DNA of 64,000 bases, from assembly GCA_030704615.1 (NCBI GenBank), contig CM060731.1:24552001-24616000 (forward strand), in the 5' to 3' direction. Below, piece by piece: positions 20,350 to 31,065 of this stretch. The DNA is from Takakia lepidozioides (lineage: Eukaryota; Streptophyta; Takakiopsida; Takakiales; Takakiaceae). The number at the start of each line of letters is the position of its first letter. Position 1 is the first letter of the stretch. A program made the translations under genes and the position numbers. Below the pieces are notes generated by a model. That model made no database searches. It was not told where the DNA came from and saw only the letters and a list, made by a program, of their open reading frames with translations.

Positions 20350-23300
20350 TTACTGATTGGGATTAGCAAACCTTTGTGAGCGAGTACCTTTCTGACGTTG
20401 AGAGTCTCATGAAGGACTCTGTGTACGAGCCCGAGGTCTGTCACTGGTTGACGGAGATGATTGAACACTACCTGGATATGTGAGGTCCTCTGGAGGCTGA
20501 TATCGAGGTAACCTTTCAGGCATAGGAGACCCCCGAATTGCATAGTCTTCTCCCATGTCAAAAGAGTCCGCTGAAGAAATAGTTGTATCTGAATCCTCAT
20601 CGCCTCTCAGGTGTTTTAATTGTCGAACTTTTTGTGGAATCCTCTGGGGCATACAATGTTGTCCTACCATGTCTGGAAGTTTAAATTTTAAAACTTGCTG
20701 CAAACGCTGAATGGCAAAATTGGTGAAGACCCTGAGCTCTTTGTCTGTCCAGGTGAGTGGGGTACCAATGACTTGTGAATTGTGCAAGTATTTCCATCCT
20801 TCATGTCCCTTAAAGAAAATATCGTCAGGGCCGAACGAATTTGAGAATCCTTTTGCATCATAACTTTTGCCTCATATAGGTACATATGAGGTGGCACTGA
20901 AGGTAAGACCCAATGATCCCCACTGGAATAACTCAGAAAGCGCGATTGCATCTTGTGCTGCTCAATGTGGTAACGTACCAGAAAACAAGCAGCGTAGTAT
21001 ACCCCAAAGCCCATGACAATACTTGCTACCTCCTTGGTCTTGGTATAAATGAATCCATGTACAACTTGGAAGGCAATTAATTCCTTCAACATGGTACTTG
21101 CCACATGCCACTACTGCGCAAAGTGATGATCCTCAATGGGTCGATTGTTTGGAAGAACCTTAGTTCTAGTTGCCACTGGCAGCCAACTGCGCATGATTTG
21201 ATAGTAATGTGCCAATGATTGCGGAGGACTAAATTCTTTCCAAGCCAAATCCAACACAATGGGAATTTGGTTGAAGGGTATAATCATAGCCCTACTGTAC
21301 TCCCTTGCAACTGGAGTTTTAGGTGGGTTAAAAGCAGCATTTCCCCATACCTCAGGTTGTGGTGGCTGTGGTGTGGCTGTAGTAACAACAGGGTCAGGTA
21401 CAGTGACTTGTTGTGGTGTTGGTGGCACTGGCTCTTGTACCATTGGCATCTCCTGCACCTCTTGTGAAGAAGACTGAAAAGCTAAAGTTCTCGCTTTTAA
21501 ATAAGAAGCCATTAACTGTTCCTCAGGTACACAGACTCTGTTGTCGATATTTGAAGTGAGGTCCTCCACTTGAGTCTGCAAGCCCTCTACATCCTCCTGT
21601 AACTTCGCTATTCTACTATAGACATTGTCTATAGTAGTTGTGGCAATGTTCTGCACTTGCAGTCTGAGCTCATTCATCTCGCTTTGGGTGAGCTTTCGTG
21701 GTGTTTTGCCCTACACTGGCCCTTGTGCTAACTAGACCTGCATAAGGTGGTTATCCACTAAGTTGCTTGTGGTACCTCTAAGAGTCTGCTCCTCTCTGAG
21801 TTTGTACATATCTAACTGCTGTTGTAAAGCCTCCATGCGCTTCGCATGAGGTTCAACCAAATTTGCATAGGCAGCAAGCAGATTATTGGCTTCCTTCCAA
21901 GCCTTGTTAGTGACAGAGATTTCATTTCTATTGGCCATGACCGTTTGTTGCAACTCCAGTATGTGTCTCTCTTGGTCAGCTTCAACCTGTCTGTATTGCT
22001 TGAAAGTATCCTCATTGCGACAGATTGTATTCTTCATATCGACAATGAGTTTCACTTGCTCAACATTTTCTGCCTCTGCCTTCGTACATCTTTCCGCTTG
22101 ACTGTTTATTTCTGTTGTAGATTGGTCAAGCATAGTTGTGAGTGTAGCACATTGGATGGCCATCCTGTCATGCACTGTCTGCAACTCCGTATGTAGTGCA
22201 TTCACTTGTTGCAACTTGCTTTCATGCTTCACTTGCATTTGGTATAGCTGTTGCTTATGTGCTTGGTGCAATTGGTCTTGCGCGAGACCCGCCTCAATCA
22301 ATTGTTCCTTGGCCAATTGCAAAGCCGCTTCTGTACTCTCCAAGACTTGCTGCATCTTGAGAGTGACCTCTTCATCGACCTTATTTGCACACTCTGTGGC
22401 AAGTCGAGCCTCAAACTCCTTCCTGAGTTCCTCCCTCAAAGCTGCCAATTGAGTAGTGGGAACATGGATTTGACATAAGTACCCAACAAATTAAGTGTCC
22501 TGCTTATGGAACTCATAAGCATAGCCTGTTGAGGGTCATCTTGGTGAGCTTGTTGCTGTTCTCCCTGATCCTCAACAGTGTGATGCCTTACGAACCACTC
22601 AGGCCATTGCCCCACCAGATTTTCTTCATGAACCACTCCATCTGTCACTGGTGCTGCAGTGTCTTGGCATTCTACCTGTGGTACCTCCGTCACAGGTGTG
22701 TGTATTATATGCGCCGCAGGGTTTCCCGTGGACAACCATTGCACCTCCGGAATCACTGTGTCCTTGACCATACCAGAATATTCATACAGAAGGTCCCCCT
22801 TCTCAATTTCTGCCACCACCTGTTCTGTAGTGGGAATATCTAACCATTCTTTTTCTAAATCAATTATTTCTGGTTGAACTGCATGGACAACTTGTGGTAA
22901 CTTTGTGACAAGCCGATCATCTGGCTGTGATGGCTGTGATACTGAAGTAACTTCCTCTTCCCTCTCTGAAGGTCATGCTTCCAGTAATAGCAGTTCTCTG
23001 TGCTGCTGTGCCCCTTCCTGTACAAGAGCTTGGGAAACATTATCATGCGGATTCCGTGAAGCCAATGGATCCGCCACTACAGTCTTTCCCCGTCTCTGTC
23101 TCTTAGTCTCGGGTTGCCCTGCCAGTCCATCCTCACTGTGTGAAGAGCCTTGCTCTTCCATTGCAGTGGTTTCTGGCTCAAACACTCTCATCTCCTTTCT
23201 TTCTCGCGCATCAAGTATGCCAGAATCAAAAAATTATTTGAGCAATGATTGGGCCAGACACTGTGATGAGAGACTGCAATCTTTTGAAATGTTTTGGCTG

Positions 23301-23489
23301 TAACAATTGAAGAAATGCCTGTAGTGCACAAAGCATAAACGTATGGTTGCCACAAAAAGCTATGGGTAATTTCTTGTAAGCCTGCGGGGCTTGCAAGCAT
23401 CGATCAAGAGAAAAGATCCGTTCTGTTCTTTCGTCCCTATGCCACTTCGTAAGTAATATAGCGAGCGTATAGTCTGTTAGTTCCTCCAT
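20350..23489 (-). pseudogene. ORF3 of copy D (about 570 bp deleted, several stops)
   Basis: It starts at the ATG of MEELTDYTLAILL and reads AFCGNHTFMLCALQAFLQLLQP. A deletion relative to C (34918 to about 35490) removes the segment that in C contains LEITPLYLQQLFELP. The coiled-coil part is open at 21732-22448 (238 codons), then the Pro-rich linker and the globular C-terminal region in pieces. Stops relative to C: TGA at 22973, TAG at 21732 (CTGG to CTAG) and TAG near 21117 (TAC in C), plus a one-base loss near 22450. It ends at TAA 20350-20352. Function unknown, as for copy C. Confidence 0.75.
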
Positions 23490-23985
23490 AGCTTCAAAGC
23501 TATCGCATTGATGGTTTGTCCCGTCGAGACGCCCGTTACTTAGAACGACGCCGACTCTTGCGCTTAATTTCCCTCCAATTTCTTGATCCCTTCTCTGGCT
23601 TTCGATTGGCTGTCACCGTTGTGACTGGATTTTAGATTTAATTTTCTTTAGTGGACCTTCCCTGCTGGACTGTCCACTAGGATAACACATGTGACAATAA
23701 TTTCGCTTTTCTGTACTTGCCGTTTGTTCTGTTGCCCCTTTTCTGTATTCATTAATGGGCCCGCCATTCATCCAAATTGACGCGCTGATTAGGTATTTTG
23801 ACGGCCATTCTTGTCCTCTTTCTTGATGAAATCTGTTCTTGCACTTCCTTCTCAGCTGTGTGCTGCGCCCTGACTTCCACGTGTCCCTTTCTAAACTGAC
23901 TTCCGTCCTTTCTTCCGCCAGCCATTTCCCTGAAGTTATCCTGCGTCCACCTGTCACTGATTCTATGGATTGTGTAACCCTAGTA

Positions 23986-24222
23986 GGCTGTGTTAAGCTG
24001 TGACAGGCTGTGTCATACTGTGGTATGCCGTGATAGGCTGTGACACACTGTGGTAAGCTGTGACACGCTGTGGTAGGTTGTGATATGCTGTGTCGCGCCT
24101 TGATGGGCTGTGATAGGCTGTGTCGCGCTTTGATGGACTGTGATAGGCTATGTCGTGCCTCGATGGGCTGTGATAGGCTGTGTCGCGCCTTGATGGGCTG
24201 TGATAGGCTGTGTCACTCTTGT
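23986..24222 (-). repeat. Internal minisatellite before ORF3, copy D
   Basis: About 237 bp of GGCTGTGATAGGCTGTGTC-type units, closely like the LTR minisatellite, lie between integrase and ORF3. Confidence 0.8.
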
Positions 24223-24239
24223 TCTGTCCACCCCGGTCA

Positions 24240-24770
24240 TATATGCTTGGCCTAGCGACAAGTGCTCCATATTCCGTTGATAACACTGGCGCAGCCCGTG
24301 ACGGCTTTTGCGTTTCAACATGCAAATCATGCTGTAATGGTTTGTCATGGATACCACTCTACCCCTTCAACTTATTGGCATTGACTCTTCCCAGCATTTC
24401 GTTGTTAATGGTTTGTAACATGGCGGTGTTGTTATCATACATCTTTTGTATGACATAAGGTCATTTCCATGGTGATTTAAGCTTAGAAGCTTTAATCTTT
24501 CCCTTCTTATGTAGTATTTTCCTGCTGGTAGTCTCTTCTCCGAAATGACCTCCTGCCACTCCTTTATGAACTTCCTCCAAAACTTTATTAACTTCATGGT
24601 GGTATAAGCATTGCTTCAGCACTCCATCTGGTCCTAGCTTATACATTCTGCTCCCTACCATAGTGTAAGGTAGAGCCTTGATAGCAATTCTCTTTCTGTG
24701 CTCCTTTCCATAACTTGGTGGGCACTGACCATGAGCAAGGTAGTATCTGATTGGCCACTGCCAATCTAAC
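24240..24770 (-). pseudogene. Integrase of copy D with catalytic core deleted
   Basis: The N-terminal zinc-binding start ([21 protein letters not shown]) is joined directly to the C-terminal region (KKGKIKASKLKSPWK). Relative to C, 831 bp (C positions 33135-33965) are missing. 831 is a multiple of three, so the frame is kept across the junction, but the CxxC pair and all three catalytic acidic residues are gone. A GGA to TGA change follows at 24461. Downstream, D keeps the integrase tail (NANKLKGYRVV), which copy C has lost. The product could not catalyse integration. Confidence 0.8.
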
Positions 24771-25495
24771 TAGTCATATGCACTTCCCTGCACCTCCACT
24801 GCAAATAGACTCGCATCTGGTAATTGATCATCTACTCCCGTGGCTGGTTCTCCTGTTGATAACCGTGACAAGTGATCCGCCACAAGATGCAGTCTCTCAG
24901 GCTTGTAAACAACCTCGAACTCAAACTCGTGCAAGATTATCAACCATCTTGTTATTCTTCCGCTTATCAGAGGTTTGTTTACCAGGTATATCAGAGCCTG
25001 GTGATCCACATAGAACACAAACTTCTTGCCCAACAGGTAATGCCTGAATTTCTTCACTGCATAGATCATTGTCAATGCTTCTCTTTCCGTTGTGCTATAA
25101 TTTCTTTCGGCATTGTTCATCAATCGGCTAGCATAGTACACAGGTGAATCTATCCTTCCTGTTACATTTTGGGCTAACACTGCTCCTAGTGCTTCTCCAG
25201 AAGCATCACAGTGAACATGAAATATTTCCTGCTAGTGAGGACTAATCAGCACAGGTGTAGTTGTTACTAACAATGTAAGTTCCTCAAAAGCCTGTTGACA
25301 TTCAGGTGTCCATGCAAACACTGCATCTTTCTTCAGAAGTTTGCTCAATGGTGATGCTATCTGTGCATACCGTCTAACAAATCTTCTGTAATAGCTGGTT
25401 TGTCCAAGGAATCTCCTTAGACTCTTAACATTCACTGGTGGTGGAGAGGCTTTAATGGCCTTTGGGATCCACAAGAAGTCCCCTCTTACACACAA
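24770..25495 (-). pseudogene. RT C-terminal part and RNase H of copy D
   Basis: It continues the RT thumb/connection (LRRFLGQTSYYRRFVRRY) and the RNase H domain with HCDASGEALGAVL, TEREALTMIYAVKKFRHYL and FYVDHQALIYLVNKP, ending in KPERLHLVADHLSRL. An 8-bp deletion near 25460 shifts it from the upstream RT frame. TAG at 25232-25234 replaces the TGG seen in B and C. The frame ends at TAG 24770-24772, again TGG in B. Confidence 0.85.
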
Positions 25496-27398
25496 TGTGT
25501 CCCAGAAGCACCCCTGAGCTCACACAGAAAATACACTTCTCTGGATTCAGGCCCAGACCTCTCATCCTGCATCTAGCCAGACATAACTCCAATTTATGCA
25601 AGTGCTCATTCTTAGAGCTGTACACACTGAAATCATCCAAGAACACCTGCATGAAATCATCCAGATACTCATGAAAAGATTCACTTATCACTCTCTGAAA
25701 GGTTGCTGGTGCATTACAAAGTCCAAAGGGCATGACTTTGTATGCATAAGCACCCCAGTCTGTGATGAAAGTTGTCTTTCCTTGGTCTTCTTCTGCCACT
25801 TGCACTTGATTATAACCACTGAAGCCATCCATGAATGAGTACATCTCATGGCCTGCCACAGTGTCTAATACTGCTTCTGTGAATGGCAAAGGGAAAGAAT
25901 CTTTCTTCGTACAAGCATTCAGCTTCTTGTAGTTCACACAAACTCTTAGTTTACCATTTTTCTTGGGAACTATCACAATGGGTGACAACCAAGTTGTATA
26001 CTCTATTGGGTATATAAACTTAGCCTCAGCCAACTTCTTGATCTCTTCTCCAACCTTCTGTGCGTAGTTGGGATTCATTCTGTACCTTGCCTGCTTGATT
26101 GGTACTGACCCCGGTTCCAGTTCAATCTTATGCTGACAGATTTCAGGTGGTATCCCTTTTAAATCCTCATAGCTCCAAGCAAATACATCTCTGTATTTGA
26201 TGAACAAACTCTTAGCTTCTTCAAAGAATTCTGGCTCCAAATCAGCTCCTACTTTCACCATCCTCGGTTCCTCTTTAGTTCCCACATTCACTTCCCTCAC
26301 TTGCTCATCAGCTGTGATTGTCCAACCAGTCACCACTTCATCCTGTAAACTCACAGTGGCTGGTTCCTCTAGGATTTCCATTTCTCCTTCTTTTTCTTCA
26401 TAGAAATGTGATGGGTAACTGCTGGTTTCCTCTTCAATCGGTGTTGTTGACACTACACCACAGCAGATACCCCTTAAACAACTTAGGCCTTCCAGCCGCA
26501 TCTCTGCAACCTGTTCCCACTTTGGGTGTGCAGCAAATAGGGTAGCTTCCTGCTCCACATCCAGTCCTCCTCTCCAGTCATACTCTCTGACCCCTCGAGG
26601 TCTTCTCGTAGCAGGTAATCTACTAGATTTCTTTGTGGTAATTTGTATCTCGTGTATCCCATTATGCACGGTTAGTAACTGAGAATTCCAGTCATGGAAT
26701 ACCCTGGCCTGTTTCAGCCACGGACGTCCCAATAATAAGGAGTAAGCCTCCATGACTTCATCCATCTTCAACACAATTACTGTGATCATAAAGATCATCT
26801 TCTGTATCTGTATCTTAACTCCTCTTATTAATCCCAATGGCTGTACACTTCTTTGATCTGCCATTGTTACTGTAAATGGGGCTGGTTTCATGTTACTTAG
26901 GCCAAGCTTCTTTCTTAATTGGTCTGTCATGATATTTACTCCTGAGCCTCCATCTATCAGTACATCAGTTAGTTCTGTGCTTCCAATTCTCAATTGGATT
27001 ACTGGCATAGAATCATCAAAGTCCATGACTGTTTCTCGCCCTTCCGGCTTCACATTATAACTGGTCACATTGATGTTCAGGTCTGTGTTTCCTGTCTCCT
27101 GGGCAATTCGATTGATTGCTTGATACAGCCTGTGTCTACAATAAGGTGCCACAGCCAATAGCTGTCCAATGGTAATCTCTGCTTTGGTCTGGCATATTAC
27201 TTCAGCCAAAGTCCCTTCATTATTTTGCATGTCTGCATCTTCTTTCTTCCTTTCATCCTCACTCACTTCTTCTTCTCCATCAGAATCAGAGGAATCTGCC
27301 ACAGGAATATCAGTACTCTTCTGCATTTCCCTTATGGTATCTGCCACTTCCTTGTGCAGTTCCTTCTCATCTCTCCAAGCCTCATCATCTTCAGGCAT
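25452..27398 (-). CDS. Protease-RT open frame of copy D (648 codons)
   Basis: The longest intact pol frame in the window. Order: acidic linker; protease motif VLIDGGSGVNIM; a variable region; RT with YPIEYTTWLSPIVIVPKK, RVCVNYKKLN, FMDGFSGYNQVQVAEE, PFGLCNAPATFQR and the catalytic FLDDFSVY. The FLDDFSV box and FITDWGAYAYKVMPFGL are of the Tat/Athila-like style of plant Ty3/gypsy elements. In the full element this would be part of Gag-Pol. Here it is cut off upstream by an 11-bp deletion near 27440 and downstream by an 8-bp deletion near 25460. Confidence 0.88.
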   Translation of the reverse strand: MPEDDEAWRDEKELHKEVADTIREMQKSTDIPVADSSDSDGEEEVSEDERKKEDADMQNNEGTLAEVICQTKAEITIGQLLAVAPYCRHRLYQAINRIAQETGNTDLNINVTSYNVKPEGRETVMDFDDSMPVIQLRIGSTELTDVLIDGGSGVNIMTDQLRKKLGLSNMKPAPFTVTMADQRSVQPLGLIRGVKIQIQKMIFMITVIVLKMDEVMEAYSLLLGRPWLKQARVFHDWNSQLLTVHNGIHEIQITTKKSSRLPATRRPRGVREYDWRGGLDVEQEATLFAAHPKWEQVAEMRLEGLSCLRGICCGVVSTTPIEEETSSYPSHFYEEKEGEMEILEEPATVSLQDEVVTGWTITADEQVREVNVGTKEEPRMVKVGADLEPEFFEEAKSLFIKYRDVFAWSYEDLKGIPPEICQHKIELEPGSVPIKQARYRMNPNYAQKVGEEIKKLAEAKFIYPIEYTTWLSPIVIVPKKNGKLRVCVNYKKLNACTKKDSFPLPFTEAVLDTVAGHEMYSFMDGFSGYNQVQVAEEDQGKTTFITDWGAYAYKVMPFGLCNAPATFQRVISESFHEYLDDFMQVFLDDFSVYSSKNEHLHKLELCLARCRMRGLGLNPEKCIFCVSSGVLLGHIVCKRGLLVDPKGH

Positions 27399-27417
27399 AT
27401 CACTGCCACCTTCATTA

Positions 27418-28131
27418 TCATCCTGTTCCTCTACTACTGGAGGTATTACTTCTTGTTACTATCATTGTACTTACTTCTGGTACAACACATGGCCTAACCA
27501 TGTGAGCTGCCACCACTGGGCCCTCATTCACAGGAGCTCTCATCTCATTCTGGTGTCTAATCCAGAATGAACAGGCTGCCTTGCGATGTCCTGGCTGATT
27601 ACAATAGTAACATAGTTCTTCACTATCGGGTCCTCGCCCTTGGTCTGCTCTTGGATTATTTCTGTAATCCTGATTCCCGGGCTGGTAATTCCCCCTTGGA
27701 TTACCCTGATAGTTGCCTCTGGATTTTCCTTGGTAATTCCCTCTTGAATTATCTCTCCCTTCCATGCCATTGTTATAACCACCAGACCTACCATAGTGGT
27801 CCTGATCATTGTTTCTTCTTGGCTGGGGCTGTACCTGATGCACCTTTACTTGCCTAGGTTCTCTTGCAACTGTCCTTCTGTTGTAGTAACAATTCTCAGT
27901 AGAATGGTTATCCATTTTACAGATAGTACAGTGTTTCTCCTTCATGTGGCATTCTGTGGTGGTATGGCCTTCATTCTGGCACTTTGCACACCAAACACCC
28001 TTCCTCCAATGTGTTGCAGCCTCTGTGGCATACTTCTTCAAGATTTCTTCCAATCTTTTCTCATAGTTATCTCTCTTCAACTTCTCCTTTCTCTTACTCT
28101 TCCTTTTTAGTTCTTGCTCTTCTTCTTCATC
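27418..28131 (-). CDS. Nucleocapsid of copy D with three intact CCHC knuckles
   Basis: The frame continues from the gag TGA. It carries CAKCQNEGHTTTEC, CTICKMDNHSTENC and CYYCNQPGHRKAAC, all fitting CX2CX4HX4C, with an Arg/Gly/Asn-rich linker between the second and third. Zinc knuckles bind the element RNA for packaging. An 11-bp deletion near 27440 ends the frame early compared with C. Confidence 0.85.
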   Translation of the reverse strand, partial: DEEEEQELKRKSKRKEKLKRDNYEKRLEEILKKYATEAATHWRKGVWCAKCQNEGHTTTECHMKEKHCTICKMDNHSTENCYYNRRTVAREPRQVKVHQVQPQPRRNNDQDHYGRSGGYNNGMEGRDNSRGNYQGKSRGNYQGNPRGNYQPGNQDYRNNPRADQGRGPDSEELCYYCNQPGHRKAACSFWIRHQNEMRAPVNEGPVVAAHMVRPCVVPEVSTMIVTRSNTSSSRGTG

Positions 28132-29508
28132 TCACTCATCCTCAGAGTCCTCATCATCCCTTTTCTCTCTCCTGAGCATTCCCAATTGCTCAATTTTGTT
28201 TGCAGTTTCAAATGCCTCCTCCACTGTATTATGGGGTAACATATCCACTTTCTTTTGCAACTCTGGTCTTAGTCCACTCACAAACCAAGTCTTCTGTAAA
28301 CCTGGTGCTGGTACAGCACCCAGCTTTTTCATCATCAATTCCATCTTTTCCATATACTCCTCAACAGTTTCATGCTTCTTTTGCTTTAACTGTTGTAAAC
28401 TTCCATACACTTCATCCTCAGTTTTACTTGTCCTGAACCTATTTCGGAATGCTGTATTCAAGCCATTCCAGGTTAGGAAATGATTATCAGGGAATCTTGC
28501 ATACCATTCACTTGCTTTCTTTATAAGTGAACAAGGAAACAATCTCATCTTGGCGTCATCGCCATTCTCATTGTTCACTATACACATGTGCTCAAATTGG
28601 CTAATGTGTACATCGGGATCCCCTTTTCCTGAATATATTGGAAAAGGTGGTTTTGCCCGTGTTGGTTGTAACGCCATCTGTGGCCCTACCTTCTGCCCCC
28701 TGACAGGTGCTGGCACCCTTGCTGGTGCTGGTCCTTCTGGACCTGTTGTTGTTGTGGTGGATCTTCCACCAAGTGGTGGCCCTTGAGCACTCCCTGCTTC
28801 TGGCCCCACGATATTCACAGTATTCCCAGCTTCAGTTGCACTACTTCCCACACTCCTTGTCCCCCCAGAGCCAGATCCAGGCAGCCCGCCTGATCCCCCT
28901 GAGCCGACACCTTCGTTGGCCTGTGATCCAAGTGCTCCACTTGATCTAGGTCCAACGGGTTGGGATGTCCTGGTTGTAGTCTCAACCTCAGCTGTTGGGT
29001 CTACTTCTTCATACTCTTCCTCTTCCAATTTCTTCTCTCTGTTTTCATCCTCCAAGTTCTGCCCTTGGGTTTCTTCTTCACTCATGTTACTCAACTGCAA
29101 TGGTGTTGGAGAGTCTGAACTCTCCGTTGGCTCTGCCACATCCTCTCCTCCTTCTTCACCTTCCGCTTTAGAAACTGGAGTTCCTGCTTTTGGTGTTCCA
29201 TGCCAACTCTTATCAAAGATTTCTGTCAAATCTTTTATCCAGGGATGTACCTCAGATCTTTCACCTCGTGATTGATCTTCTTCCCGTACCAATTCCCTTA
29301 ATCTTTCTTGCAAAGAAAAAGAAGGAGTGGCATCCAACTCTAGTTCTTCCGGTATGGGTGATGTACTCTCTGATCTTAATGGTGTGAGAGGTCCAGATGA
29401 TTCCCCTATGTCTATTCCTCTCTCCCAAAGATATGGATAATTAGCTTTCAGATAGCTTTCTCTTTTTGCTGAATATCTCTGGCGTCTAGCTTCTCTTTCA
29501 TCACTCAT
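28132..29508 (-). CDS. Gag of copy D (458 codons)
   Basis: It is open from MSDEREARRQRYSAKRESYL to a TGA at 28132-28134 (…DSEDE stop). An acidic and then Gly/Ser/Thr/Pro-rich N-terminal half leads to the Retrotrans_gag capsid (PPFPIYSGKGDPDVHISQF, LFPCSLIKKASEWYARF, WNGLNTAFRNRFRTSKTE). The TGA is shared with C and lies between capsid and nucleocapsid. It may be a fixed lesion of this subfamily or a stop meant to be read through. It is the most intact gag in the window. Confidence 0.88.
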   Translation of the reverse strand: MSDEREARRQRYSAKRESYLKANYPYLWERGIDIGESSGPLTPLRSESTSPIPEELELDATPSFSLQERLRELVREEDQSRGERSEVHPWIKDLTEIFDKSWHGTPKAGTPVSKAEGEEGGEDVAEPTESSDSPTPLQLSNMSEEETQGQNLEDENREKKLEEEEYEEVDPTAEVETTTRTSQPVGPRSSGALGSQANEGVGSGGSGGLPGSGSGGTRSVGSSATEAGNTVNIVGPEAGSAQGPPLGGRSTTTTTGPEGPAPARVPAPVRGQKVGPQMALQPTRAKPPFPIYSGKGDPDVHISQFEHMCIVNNENGDDAKMRLFPCSLIKKASEWYARFPDNHFLTWNGLNTAFRNRFRTSKTEDEVYGSLQQLKQKKHETVEEYMEKMELMMKKLGAVPAPGLQKTWFVSGLRPELQKKVDMLPHNTVEEAFETANKIEQLGMLRREKRDDEDSEDE

Positions 29509-29529
29509 GTCCCATGTCTTTCATTTCTT

Positions 29530-30111
29530 TTAATGTGGCAATAACCAAAACTCTCTTCTGTAATATCTCTCGTATATGCCTGGGTTTCTCTCAAGCTTCA
29601 ATGCACCCTTGGCTATACTAGAAGTCTCCGTTACCATATAACCATATGGCAAACAAGTCTGGAAAGTTGTTCTTGGTGTGAGTTTGATCCACAAAATATC
29701 CTTTGGAATCCAATTCTTTACCAGTACAAGCTCTTCATGCATATGAGTATAAACATTCACCTTTCTTTCCTCCCAGCCTTCAAACTCTACTCGCTTAATG
29801 GATAGCAATGCTATCACATAAACCAGTGTTGGTAACCGACGTGCTCTTCCTCTACAGGCCACCTGATAAATCTTTATCACTCCTTTCTCCAGACCCCATT
29901 CAGGGTCAGCATCATGCACTCTCTTAAGAATGTTTTCTTTACAACCGTCTGGCAATTCCAAGAACCTCTGAAAGAATGGTTTGGATAATCTTTCCTTCTC
30001 AGTTTCACAAGGAATTTGATTTACATCAAATTCTTTAATTCTCCAACCACCATGATCCCACCAGATGCCTGTCACATCTGGTTGTTCATGACCCAGTTCC
30101 CCAGTATGGTC
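29530..30111 (-). CDS. 5' ORF between PBS and gag, copy D
   Basis: It is open from the LTR/PBS region to TAA at 29530, about 190 codons after the PBS. It is the intact version of the region described for C: IWWDHGGWRIKEFDVNQ, DADPEWGLEKGVIKIY, HMHEELVLVKNWIPKDI, RREFWLLPH. TAA and TGA codons separate it from gag by 22 bases. No upstream ATG is visible in frame. Its conservation in three copies favours a real coding region, but the function is unknown. Confidence 0.6.
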   Translation of the reverse strand, partial: DHTGELGHEQPDVTGIWWDHGGWRIKEFDVNQIPCETEKERLSKPFFQRFLELPDGCKENILKRVHDADPEWGLEKGVIKIYQVACRGRARRLPTLVYVIALLSIKRVEFEGWEERKVNVYTHMHEELVLVKNWIPKDILWIKLTPRTTFQTCLPYGYMVTETSSIAKGALKLERNPGIYERYYRREFWLLPH

Positions 30112-30115
30112 GCCA
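30098..30115 (-). promoter_or_regulatory. Primer-binding site of copy D
   Basis: On the minus strand the same TGGCGACCATACTGGGGA sequence begins two bases after the LTR end. Confidence 0.75.
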
Positions 30116-30117
30116 AA

Positions 30118-31060
30118 TGTCACGCGGCTTTTACTCACCCATCCCTTTGCTATCCGAGGCGGAAACTCCAAGATAGAAGAGTTGGAAATCTCTAAGCACT
30201 CAGCCTACTCAGAACAATCAGTCATGACCTACAGCTAGTGTATCATGGGGTTGTTTCCTATTTGTTTTCCTTCCCGCATTCATGTTAGCTGGTTACCTTT
30301 CTGTTGGTAATTAAGTATCAGTTTGCTTCAGCAATCTATCGGATTCCATCATCTCATCCATTCATTCCACAGCTTCACTCAAATCTCTCTACACAGTGTG
30401 AGTATGAAGCTATGTATCAGATTAATATCTATCAAGTATCAGGCTGAAGCCATGGAGTCTCTAATCTGCTCTACATTACAACCCTACTGCTTGCATTCAT
30501 TAATCATCAACAGACCGTCCTCCTGCTACTCTGTGCTCTCTCTCTCTTTCCGCTCAGAGATGCGCTCTCTCCTCCTTTCCTCCCGTGATGTCCGAAGTCC
30601 CCCCCGAGCAGCGATTCCCCCAAGAAGTGATAATTTTCCCGTCCTTGCTCCTCGCTTTATCTTCCTACCCGTTGCTCTAACCGTTTCCCTCACTGACCGT
30701 CATCCGTGTACTAACATGTTCCATTTGTAGATGTTGTTCCCCCCCAGTCGTTCCCTGTCCTGCTATCCGTTCCCTATGGTCGTGACAGCTGTGACTGGCT
30801 GTGCGACTGTGTCGAGCTGTGACTGACTGTGACGGGCTGTGTCGGCTGTGACAAGCTGTGTTGGCTGTGACGGGCTGTGTCGGCTGTGTCGGACTGTGAC
30901 GAGTTGTGTTGGCTGTGTCGGACTGTGACGGACTGTGTAACTCCCTTCTAAAGTGCGCTGCTGTCACCCCTAAGGCTCCTGTTGGTCTCAGTCTATGCAA
31001 AAATTAAGGGTACCCCACAGATCCCGTATAAGTGTCTAAGTCCCAGACAATCCTCTAACA
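30118..31060 (-). repeat. 5' LTR of copy D
   Basis: 943 bp with TGTCACGCGG...CCTCTAACA ends on the plus strand. It is nearly the same as 19389-20311 by eye, with a slightly longer minisatellite (30783-30936). Confidence 0.9.
30783..30936 (-). repeat. LTR minisatellite, copy D 5' LTR
   Basis: GGCTGTGAC/GGCTGTGTC units, a little longer than in the partner LTR. Confidence 0.8.
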
Positions 31061-31065
31061 GAGAG
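31061..31065. other. Target site duplication of copy D (right)
   Basis: GAGAG follows the LTR end CCTCTAACA. The copy C protease-RT frame resumes here with the same five bases that precede 19389. Confidence 0.9.

Larger units (their letters stand above)
19389..31060 (-). mobile_element. Ty3/gypsy copy D (family Ty3-1), nested in copy C
   Basis: An 11,672-bp element in minus orientation with LTRs at both ends (30118-31060 and 19389-20311), PBS (30098-30115), 5' ORF, gag, pol, minisatellite spacer, ORF3 and polypurine tract. It is flanked by GAGAG, the expected 5-bp duplication. Relative to C it lacks 831 bp of integrase core and about 570 bp of ORF3, and it carries an 11-bp and an 8-bp frameshift deletion in pol, so it is defective. 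The two LTRs look very similar to each other by eye apart from about 20 bp of minisatellite, which suggests a fairly recent insertion. Confidence 0.92.
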
